Program-made: the position numbers and the translations under genes | Shown: positions 1-5,104 of the stretch, in pieces | Layout of the letters: every line of letters starts with the position of its first letter | Numbering within the stretch: position 1 is the first letter of the stretch | Source of the DNA: DASVSL01 sp036388095 | GTDB taxonomy: Bacteria > Patescibacteriota > Saccharimonadia > Saccharimonadales > Saccharimonadaceae | Assembly: GCA_036388095.1 (NCBI GenBank) | Contig: DASVSL010000030.1 | Span: 1-5,970, forward strand | DNA length: 5,970 nt | Direction of reading: 5' to 3' | The notes under the pieces: model-generated | Seen by the model: only the letters and a program-made list of their open reading frames with translations | Told to the model about the DNA's origin: nothing | Database searches by the model: none

Positions 1-1
1 C

Positions 2-388
2 GAGCCGACGACCAGTGCCGCTGTCACTGAACAAAAAGCTGCCGAACAAAAGAAAGCTGCCGAGCAGAAAAAAGCCGCCGAGCAAAAAGCTGCGGCGGAC
101 AAGAAAGCTGCCGAGCAAAAAGCTGCTGCCGATAAGAAGGCCGCCGAGCAACAAGCGGCCCAGGCAAAGCCTCAGCCAGTTACACCTGCGCCTGCTGCAC
201 CGCAGACGTCAACCGATACGGTGGCTCAGACCGGACCATCCGACGACCAGGTTGTGCCTGCCACCGTCGCGAGTACCGGCCCGGCGAGCGCGCTGACGAG
301 CACCGCTGCCGTCGCAGTCCTTGGCTTCGCCGGACTCTACGCACGCCGCGCCTCACAGGCCCGTCTGCGCTCCGCTCTTCATCGCTAG
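2..388 (+). CDS. C-terminal end of a surface protein with Lys/Ala/Glu/Gln repeats and sorting-like tail (5' partial)
   Basis: An open frame enters from the left edge and ends at TAG 386-388, leaving 128 residues. Residues 10-54 are a charged, alanine-rich repeat built from KKAAEQ and KAAADKKAAEQ units, resembling the helical spacer of TolA-like or wall-spanning proteins. A Pro/Ala/Thr-rich linker follows (about 55-90). The tail has TGP at 92-94, a hydrophobic stretch at about 98-114, and then RR and further arginines. This order (TG motif, membrane helix, positive tail) is that of a sortase-type cell-wall sorting signal, but a true LPXTG is absent (VASTGP is seen), so sortase processing is inferred. 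A second TGP occurs at 77-79. The protein is likely anchored in the membrane or wall with its repeat facing outward. The N-terminal domains and function lie outside the window. It is probably not co-transcribed with the S1 gene, since a promoter candidate follows. Confidence 0.8.
   Translation, partial: EPTTSAAVTEQKAAEQKKAAEQKKAAEQKAAADKKAAEQKAAADKKAAEQQAAQAKPQPVTPAPAAPQTSTDTVAQTGPSDDQVVPATVASTGPASALTSTAAVAVLGFAGLYARRASQARLRSALHR
29..163 (+). repeat. In-frame degenerate repeats encoding KKAAEQ / KAAADKKAAEQ units
   Basis: GCTGCCGAGCAAAAAGCTGC-like strings recur with 18-base and 33-base spacing, all in the frame of the surface protein. Copies differ mostly at silent positions (GCT/GCC, CAA/CAG, AAA/AAG). 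The encoded segment should form a long charged alpha-helix. Such tracts change length by slippage or recombination, so copy number may vary between strains. Confidence 0.8.
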
Positions 389-397
389 CCGCCCCGG

Positions 398-426
398 TTG
401 CACGTCGGTCCTCTAAAGGGTATGAT
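398..426 (+). promoter_or_regulatory. Sigma70-type promoter candidate for the S1-infB operon
   Basis: TTGCAC (398-403, 3/6 to consensus) lies 17 bases before TATGAT (421-426, 5/6). It falls just after the upstream stop and would start transcription near 433, giving a leader of about 130 bases before the S1 gene. An inverted repeat, CCTCTA (410-415) and TAGAGG (426-431), brackets the -10 element and could be an operator or a weak hairpin. Confidence 0.45.
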
Positions 427-513
427 AGAGGTACTTCTTTGCGGGCATGTTTGCTGTCGGGCCTGAGTCTATCAGCTCCGTAGATAGTATGTGTGCAAAG
501 AAAATACACTACG

Positions 514-561
514 AAAGGAGTCTGGCAGAACTCTACACGAATCTGCCACAGTACACATCTT
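514..561 (+). promoter_or_regulatory. Displaced Shine-Dalgarno plus hairpin in the S1 gene initiation region
   Basis: AAAGGAG at 514-520 is a strong ribosome binding site and sits in the same TACGAAAGGAG string used before infB (1621-1631). No start codon lies at normal distance from it; the ATG at 562 is 41 bases downstream. In between, TGGCAGA (523-529) and TCTGCCA (542-548) form a perfect 7-bp stem with a 12-base loop. Folding removes 26 bases and reduces the effective spacing to about 15. This suggests a structure-dependent initiation site, possibly regulated. The folding is read from the sequence; the regulation is inferred. Confidence 0.5.
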
Positions 562-1614
562 ATGGCTACAGCAATCACAATGGACGAGCTCTTAGCTGAC
601 AACACCGTTGCCGGCCTGACTGCCGGTGAAATCACCACCGGTACCATCATGAGCGTCCGCAAACACGAGGTCCTTATAGACCTTGGTCCTCTCGGTATCG
701 GGTTTGTCCCGCGCCGCGAGATCGGCTTCGGCCAAAAGCTCGAAGAAGGCACCGAAGTCACGGCTTCTATCGTCGACACCGAGCTTGAAAACGGCTACGC
801 GCTGCTCAGCCTGCGTAAAGCCGCCAAAGACCGCGGCTGGGACGAAGTCCAACGTATGGTCGACGACGCTGACACTATCGAGGTGACGGCCTACGACGCC
901 AATCGCGGCGGACTACTGATCGAACTGGAAGGCGTCCGCGGCTTCCTGCCGGTCTCGCAGTTATCGGCCGAACACTATCCACGCGTCGGCAGCAACGACA
1001 AAGACGAAATCTTGCAACGGCTGAGCGCCCTGGTGAGTAAGCCGATCCGTGTTCGGATCCTCGACGCCGACCGCAAGACGAATAAACTCATCTTCAGCGA
1101 AAAAGAAGCCATCAAAGAAGGCCTGGCCGAGCGCTTTGCTCAGCTCAAGGTTGGTGACACTGTTAAGGGTGTTGTTACTGGTGTGGTCGACTTCGGCGCC
1201 TTCGTCAATGTCGAAGGCATCGAAGGCCTGATTCACATCAGCGAAATCAGCTGGGAACGCGTCAACAACCCGAGCGACTATGTCCATGTCGGTGACCGGG
1301 TCGATGCCAAGATCATCGCGATCGACAAAGACCGCCTCAGCCTCAGCCTCAAGCAACTCCAGGCCGACCCATGGCTGAGCGAAGTCGAGGCCTTCAGCCG
1401 CGGCAGCACCGTCGATGGTACCGTGACCCGAATCACGCCATTTGGCGCCTTCGTCCAGATCAGCCCAGCCGTCGAAGCCCTGGTCCACGTCAGTGAACTT
1501 GGTGACGGTGGTGGCGACCCTGAAAAAGTCTTCAAGCTCAACGAGCGCAAGTCGTTCAAAGTCCTCGACATCGACAAGGACTCACGCAAAATTTCTCTTA
1601 GCCTCAAAAAATAG
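562..1614 (+). CDS. rpsA: Ribosomal protein S1-like RNA-binding protein with four S1 repeats
   Basis: The 350-residue protein contains four S1 (OB-fold) repeats at about residues 22-86, 103-180, 196-265 and 280-349. Repeats 3 and 4 are the most canonical, with DFGAFVNVEGIEGLIHISE at about 210-228 and PFGAFVQI at 293-300; repeats 1 and 2 are divergent. No KH domain is present, so it is not NusA. Proteins of this family bind mRNA, and S1 on the small ribosomal subunit recruits mRNA for initiation. E. coli S1 has six repeats; four-repeat forms are common in other phyla. ATG 562 is chosen because homology-like sequence begins just after it. A GTG at 493 in the same frame would lie upstream of the Shine-Dalgarno and add an unlikely N-terminus, and ATG 580 is a possible alternative. 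The stop is 23 bases before infB, so the two form an operon. The symbol reflects family and not proven orthology. Confidence 0.88.
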   Translation: MATAITMDELLADNTVAGLTAGEITTGTIMSVRKHEVLIDLGPLGIGFVPRREIGFGQKLEEGTEVTASIVDTELENGYALLSLRKAAKDRGWDEVQRMVDDADTIEVTAYDANRGGLLIELEGVRGFLPVSQLSAEHYPRVGSNDKDEILQRLSALVSKPIRVRILDADRKTNKLIFSEKEAIKEGLAERFAQLKVGDTVKGVVTGVVDFGAFVNVEGIEGLIHISEISWERVNNPSDYVHVGDRVDAKIIAIDKDRLSLSLKQLQADPWLSEVEAFSRGSTVDGTVTRITPFGAFVQISPAVEALVHVSELGDGGGDPEKVFKLNERKSFKVLDIDKDSRKISLSLKK

Positions 1615-1624
1615 TTCAATTACG

Positions 1625-1631
1625 AAAGGAG
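1625..1631 (+). promoter_or_regulatory. Ribosome binding site of infB
   Basis: AAAGGAG lies 6 bases before the ATG at 1638, within the S1-infB gap. It fixes the infB start and gives the organism's normal spacing, against which the displaced site of the S1 gene stands out. Confidence 0.85.
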
Positions 1632-1637
1632 CCACCG

Positions 1638-3410
1638 ATGGCTGAAAAAGTCCTCCACGTCGCCGAGACCATCACCGTCGGTGAGCTGGCTGAACAACTC
1701 GATTTGCCGGTAACCAAACTGGTCGGCGAGTTGTTCCGTAACGGCATTGCCGCCACGGTTAATCAACGAATTGACATTGAAACTGCCCAGATCATCGTCG
1801 ATGAGCTGGAACTCGATGTGCGGCTTGAACAAAAAGCTGCTTCAGAAGAAATCAAGCCACGCGTCGTCCGTGAACTCGGCACCAGTGCAGCCGAGCGCCC
1901 GCCAATTGTCGCCGTTATGGGCCACGTTGATCACGGCAAGACGAGTCTGCTCGATGCATTGCTCGACACGACCGTCGTCGATAATGAGGCCGGTGGTATT
2001 ACGCAGCACATTAGTGCCTACCAGACCGTTAGTAATAATCGATCAATTACGCTGCTCGATACCCCTGGTCACGAAGCGTTTTCGGCTCTGCGGCAGCACG
2101 GCGCGGCGCTAACCGACGTCTGTATCATCGTTGTTGCCGCCGATGACGGTGTTAAACCGCAAACCATCGAAGCTATCAAGTTCGCCCGCAGCGCGAACGC
2201 CCGTATGGTCGTTGCCATCAACAAGATGGATAAAGAGACCGCCAACCCCGGCCTCGTTAAAGGTCAGTTAGCCGAGCATCAGGTCATCAGTGACGACAAA
2301 ACATGGGGTGGTGACGTCCCGATGGTCGAAGTCAGCGCTAAAACCGGCAAGGGACTCGACGAACTGCTCGATACCGTCTTGCTGGTCACCGATCTTGAAG
2401 AGCTCAAGGCTGACATCGATGTCCCGGCCGAAGGTCTGGTCATCGAAAGCCACATGGAAACCGGCAAAGGCCCAGTCGTCAGCGTCCTGGTCCAACACGG
2501 TATCCTCAAAGTTGGTCAGTTCGTTGTCTCTGGCATGACCTACGCCAAAGTCCGCACCCAGCTCGATTACGCTGGCCGCACTATGGTGAGCGCCGGTCCG
2601 GCAACGCCTGCGACCATTACCGGCTTCAAAGACGTGCCAAGCTTTGGTGATCAGTTCATCGTCGTCAAAAACGAGAAAGCCGCTCGGGCAGCCGTCGCCG
2701 TTAACAAGATCAGCCTCGACCGCGACCGTGTCCGTACCGACGTCTCCGGCGCCGACTTGATTCGTATGATGAACAAAGCCGCCACTACTCAGGACGTCAA
2801 CGTGCTAGTGCGGGCCGACGTGCAGGGGTCTTTGACCTCAGTTACCGACAGTCTGAAACTGCTCGAAAACGACGAACTTGTTGTCCGTATCCTCAGTAGT
2901 GCCGTCGGTAACATCACCGAAAACGACGTTCGCCAAGCCGCTAGTTCTGGTGCCATCATTTATGGGTTTAATATCTCGTTGCCGCCCGCCGTCAAACGCC
3001 AGGCCGCCCGCGACAAGGTCAGCATCCGCATCTTTAGGGTCATTTATGAGCTGCTCGACGATGTCCGCGCCGTCATGGAAACCATGCTCGCCCCCGAAAT
3101 CGTCGAGACGGAACTTGGTGAACTCAAGGTCCTGGGCGTCTTCCGGACCACCAAAGACTCTGTCATTTGTGGCGGTGAAGTCCTGAAAGGCAAGATTCAA
3201 CCTGACACGCTGGCCCGTCTGATCCGCGGCGGCGAAACGGTGTCAGAGGTAAAGGTCCGCAAAGTTCAGCGCCAGCAACAAGAGGCCAAAGAGGTCTTCG
3301 AAGGCGAGCAGTGTGGCCTTGAACTGTCGACGACTGGCAAGCAGACCATCGAGATTGATGACCGGTTGCAACTGTTCAGCCGCGAACTCCGCCAACGCAC
3401 GCTCAGTTAA
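1638..3410 (+). CDS. infB: Translation initiation factor IF-2
   Basis: This GTPase delivers initiator fMet-tRNA to the small ribosomal subunit and promotes subunit joining in the cytoplasm. The 590-residue protein has an IF2-N helical domain (about 11-62), then the GTPase domain with G1 GHVDHGKT (95-102), G2 GGITQHI (119-125), G3 DTPGH (141-145), G4 NKMD (195-198) and G5 SAK (233-235). Domain II spans about 256-345, domain III about 375-470, and the C-terminal fMet-tRNA-binding region follows, with the typical FEGEQCGLEL at 554-563. All G motifs are intact, so it should be active. It is much shorter than E. coli IF-2 (890 residues) because the long charged N-terminal extension is missing, as in many small genomes. 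It follows the S1 gene in one operon and ends 17 bases before a terminator; rbfA, a frequent downstream neighbour, is absent here. Confidence 0.98.
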   Translation: MAEKVLHVAETITVGELAEQLDLPVTKLVGELFRNGIAATVNQRIDIETAQIIVDELELDVRLEQKAASEEIKPRVVRELGTSAAERPPIVAVMGHVDHGKTSLLDALLDTTVVDNEAGGITQHISAYQTVSNNRSITLLDTPGHEAFSALRQHGAALTDVCIIVVAADDGVKPQTIEAIKFARSANARMVVAINKMDKETANPGLVKGQLAEHQVISDDKTWGGDVPMVEVSAKTGKGLDELLDTVLLVTDLEELKADIDVPAEGLVIESHMETGKGPVVSVLVQHGILKVGQFVVSGMTYAKVRTQLDYAGRTMVSAGPATPATITGFKDVPSFGDQFIVVKNEKAARAAVAVNKISLDRDRVRTDVSGADLIRMMNKAATTQDVNVLVRADVQGSLTSVTDSLKLLENDELVVRILSSAVGNITENDVRQAASSGAIIYGFNISLPPAVKRQAARDKVSIRIFRVIYELLDDVRAVMETMLAPEIVETELGELKVLGVFRTTKDSVICGGEVLKGKIQPDTLARLIRGGETVSEVKVRKVQRQQQEAKEVFEGEQCGLELSTTGKQTIEIDDRLQLFSRELRQRTLS

Positions 3411-3427
3411 GTATTCCTATCTCTGTT

Positions 3428-3467
3428 CAATAGACCCGGTCACGATGGCTGGGTCTATTGACATTTT
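3428..3467 (+). terminator. Intrinsic terminator of the S1-infB operon
   Basis: CAATAGACCC (3428-3437) pairs perfectly with GGGTCTATTG (3451-3460). The stem can extend inward by four more pairs (two of them G-U) to a 5-base loop. ACATTTT follows at once, giving a short U-tract. It begins 17 bases after the infB stop. Confidence 0.85.
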
Positions 3468-3486
3468 AACGAATTTATGCTAAACT
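3458..3486 (+). promoter_or_regulatory. Strong sigma70-type promoter overlapping the infB terminator
   Basis: A perfect -35 box TTGACA (3458-3463) is followed by a 17-base AT-rich spacer and TAAACT (3481-3486, 4/6). TGC directly before the -10 adds an extended -10 element. Transcription should start near 3492-3494. The first three bases of the -35 are the last three of the terminator stem, so one unit ends where the next begins. No protein start with a Shine-Dalgarno follows for over 400 bases, which points to an RNA gene or a long leader. Confidence 0.8.
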
Positions 3487-3491
3487 AAAAG

Positions 3492-3763
3492 TATTCACTA
3501 TCGTTTTCGGGTGGGTCCGGAGACAGCAGTCAAACGAAAAGCGGCCGCGATGAGGCACGTTCACAATCTGGTACGGTCCGCATTAACTACGCGGACCACT
3601 GTCAAATCATGTCAATTCATGAACCCGCCAAAGCTCTCATCAGAGTTCGTGTGGGTGAACCTACTCGGGGCCCTTGGGGCGTAGAGCGGGGTGCGGACGG
3701 CCCCGCCCCCGGCTCTACGCTCTGAGTTCAACTCGCGTAGGTGACAGATAGCTATTTATTTTT
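3492..3763 (+). ncRNA. Candidate structured untranslated RNA, family not identified
   Basis: The segment runs from the start predicted by the strong promoter to a T-rich tract, TTTATTTTT (3755-3763). Several hairpins are visible: a 5' hairpin with TTTTCG (3504-3509) pairing CGAAAA (3535-3540); GGTCCGC (3575-3581) with GCGGACC (3591-3597); a stem at 3632-3647; and a long one, GCGTAGAGC (3679-3687) with GCTCTACGC (3712-3720), extendable by three pairs. CTATC (3498-3502) near the 5' end can pair with GATAG (3747-3751) just before the T tract, which would close the molecule. The loop of the first hairpin carries GGTCCGGA and AGCAG, resembling SRP RNA helix 8, but the tetraloop does not fit. I could not match tmRNA (no convincing tag or acceptor arm) or RNase P RNA. 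It could instead be a long leader for the gene at 3926. Open frames here lack ribosome binding sites. Confidence 0.55.
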
Positions 3764-3770
3764 GAACCCT

Positions 3771-3822
3771 CGACTATGGCGTCGTGTCGGCCACTCGGTT
3801 GACCGATGTAGCGCCATAGTCG
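3771..3822 (+). repeat. Long inverted repeat upstream of the coiled-coil gene
   Basis: CGACTATGGCG (3771-3781) and CGCCATAGTCG (3812-3822) are perfect 11-base inverted arms. Between them TCGG (3787-3790) pairs with CCGA (3803-3806), and G-U pairs almost connect the two stems, so about 20 pairs can form. No U-tract follows, which argues against a terminator. A smaller hairpin, GTCCC (3854-3858) with GGGAC (3863-3867), comes next. Possible roles are an RNA leader element, a protein-binding operator, or a recombination or transfer site; the sequence does not decide. Confidence 0.6.
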
Positions 3823-3870
3823 TAGGGAACTGCAGACCCCACGACACCATTTGGTCCCTCCCGGGACTGG

Positions 3871-3899
3871 CTGCCAGCGTGAACACACGTTGGTATACC
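3871..3899 (+). promoter_or_regulatory. Promoter candidate for the gene at 3926
   Basis: CTGCCA (3871-3876, 4/6 to the -35 consensus) lies 17 bases before TATACC (3894-3899, 4/6), which is preceded by TGG, an extended -10. The start would be near 3906, giving a leader of about 20 bases that just includes the Shine-Dalgarno AAGGGG at 3913-3918. Confidence 0.35.
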
Positions 3900-3925
3900 C
3901 ACTCATTCCCAGAAGGGGATAGACC

Positions 3926-4966
3926 ATGCCAACTTTCAGAGAACTGCTAGGACACGACGTCACGCTCGAGGACCTCGCTGACGAAGCGCAGAAGCGCAAG
4001 GAAGCAAAGGCCGAAGCAGACCGTCTGGCCGCCGAAGCCGCCGAGAAGGAAGAACGTCGGCAAGCTGCCGAGCGTCTCGCTGCCGAGCGCACTGAGACGA
4101 AGGAAGTTGCCGGTGAGCACACGCTTGTGCTCATGGACCTCATCGCACCGGTGCTCAACCCGAGCGACGAAGACGAGGCGTCCGACACCACGCGTATCGA
4201 TCACGTCACCCTGATCAGCCGGATCAAGACCGCGACAGGTATTCTCGAGGGCACCGAGCAGCCGACCCAGGCTGTCCCGGACCCCGAGCCCGCCACGGTT
4301 TCTGCGCCAGCCCCCAAGGCTGACGCAGGTGCCCCATCGGCACCGAGCCCTGAGCTCAGTGACGGTGAGGCTGCGATTCTCGCGCTCGTGCATGAGGATC
4401 CCGACCGCTTCTCGATCACCTACATCGCCGGCGAACCCGTTATCCACGATAGTCAGTGGTCAAGGTTGCTCAAGAAGCAACGTGACGAGCGAAAGGCCGC
4501 AAGCCCGACCAAGAAGCCGCCAACGCAGCCGTCCGAGCAGGCTTCACCGCCCGCAACGACAACGACGGAAGCAGCGGCGTCCGCGCCAGTCTCCGCGCCA
4601 GCTGCCACTGCCTCCGGTTCGACAGCTACTCCGCCGGCCTCACCGCCAGCACCGTCTTCGTCAACACCGCCTGCACCCGCCCCGGCGACGTCTGCGGCCA
4701 CTTCGGACCCAACGGACGAGGCACGCAACAGGGCCAAGGCCGCCATGGCTGGAATTGCTGCAAGGGCGGCGGAGAAGGCGAAGGACGCTCCATCGACCAC
4801 GCCGGCCACCCAGGCCGACAAGGTCAAGACCGATCCTGCTCCAGCCACCCCGTCTGCCGCGTCGCCCACTTCGGACGACAAGGACAAGTCGGGTTCGACC
4901 GAGGCGAAGGCCAAGGACGGACGAGCCCATGCAGGCTCAGCCCGATTCGGACGACCAAGCCGATGA
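3926..4966 (+). CDS. Unidentified protein: N-terminal coiled coil and long Pro/Ala/Ser/Thr-rich regions
   Basis: I do not recognise a family. The start ATG has AAGGGG (3913-3918) at 7-base spacing. The 346-residue product has no signal peptide or membrane helix. Residues 11-62 are a charged, alanine-rich coiled coil (for example AAEKEERRQAAERLAAE at about 38-54). Residues 64-110 look folded (HTLVLMDLIAPVLNP, then RIDHVTLISRIKTATGILEG). A Pro/Ala linker leads to a second ordered island at about 144-190 (LSDGEAAILALVHEDPDRF, then a basic LLKKQRDERK). Residues 192-265 are low-complexity Pro/Ala/Thr/Ser, followed by a helical patch (265-287) and another disordered segment. This organisation suits a cytoplasmic scaffold or adaptor. 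Lysine is almost always AAG, unlike the infB operon. The last 15 or so residues (GRAHAGSARFGRPSR) differ in character from the acidic sequence before them, suggesting the true C-terminus lies in another frame (see 4929-5072). Confidence 0.75.
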   Translation: MPTFRELLGHDVTLEDLADEAQKRKEAKAEADRLAAEAAEKEERRQAAERLAAERTETKEVAGEHTLVLMDLIAPVLNPSDEDEASDTTRIDHVTLISRIKTATGILEGTEQPTQAVPDPEPATVSAPAPKADAGAPSAPSPELSDGEAAILALVHEDPDRFSITYIAGEPVIHDSQWSRLLKKQRDERKAASPTKKPPTQPSEQASPPATTTTEAAASAPVSAPAATASGSTATPPASPPAPSSSTPPAPAPATSAATSDPTDEARNRAKAAMAGIAARAAEKAKDAPSTTPATQADKVKTDPAPATPSAASPTSDDKDKSGSTEAKAKDGRAHAGSARFGRPSR

Positions 4967-5072
4967 CTCGTCGAAGGACGATAAGGGCGCACAGCCCGCA
5001 TCAGACGACGGCGGTGTCATCGGCAAAAGCGTCTCTAGTATAACGGGCGTCCTGAAGAACGCGCTCAAGTAA
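4929..5072 (+). CDS. Short overlapping frame: displaced C-terminus of the preceding protein, or a 47-residue protein
   Basis: The ATG at 4929 opens 47 residues ending at TAA 5070-5072, overlapping the previous gene by 38 bases in the +1 frame. The product is acidic and disordered (DSDDQADDSSKDDKG), then ends in a likely amphipathic helix, GGVIGKSVSSITGVLKNALK. The acidic, Lys/Asp-rich style continues that of residues 314-331 of the upstream protein (SPTSDDKDKSGSTEAKAK). A one-base skip near 4916-4921 would read smoothly through KAKDDEPMQAQ into this frame, making one protein of about 380 residues. That may be a sequence error, a real frameshift mutation, or programmed frameshifting. As a separate gene it would depend on translational coupling, since only AAGGA (4913-4917) with 11-base spacing precedes the ATG. 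Confidence 0.5.
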   Translation: MQAQPDSDDQADDSSKDDKGAQPASDDGGVIGKSVSSITGVLKNALK

Positions 5073-5104
5073 AACACCATTCCCTCTATCGAAAGGAACT
5101 GACC

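Noticed and set aside
489..599. Small ORF (ATG 489, 36 codons) overlapping the S1 start, as a leader peptide
   Set aside because: It has no Shine-Dalgarno upstream and contains the S1 gene's own ribosome site inside it; nothing in its codons suggests attenuation.
180..779. Minus-strand open frame of 199 codons across the surface protein end and the S1 start
   Set aside because: It spans two plus-strand genes and the promoter region, has arginine/serine-rich composition typical of an antisense shadow, and lacks a recognisable domain.
3609..3726. Plus-strand frame through the candidate RNA (ATG 3609, 38 codons; open back to 3489)
   Set aside because: No ribosome binding site before the ATG, GC-rich sequence favours chance open frames, and the bases are better explained by paired stems. 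A 44-codon frame from 3550 was rejected for the same reasons.
3492..3763. tmRNA (ssrA)
   Set aside because: CAAACGAAAA and an AACTACGC string recall the tag region, but no short tag frame ends properly, the AACTAC lies in a hairpin loop, and no acceptor or T-arm with a matching 5' end is visible. TTCAACT at 3727 is not flanked by a good T stem.
3741..3950. 69-codon plus-strand frame starting with GTG at 3741
   Set aside because: It runs through the long hairpin and overlaps the start of the next gene, and has no ribosome binding site.
4329..4928. Upstream part of the +1 frame that ends at 5072
   Set aside because: Before about 4915 this frame reads Arg/Pro-rich nonsense typical of a shifted GC-rich gene; only the part after 4916-4929 looks like protein.
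3715..5001. Minus-strand frames of 158, 166 and 182 codons opposite the coiled-coil gene
   Set aside because: They mirror the Pro/Ala/Ser-rich plus-strand gene and consist of Ala/Gly/Ser/Val runs; none has a start context better than the plus-strand gene.
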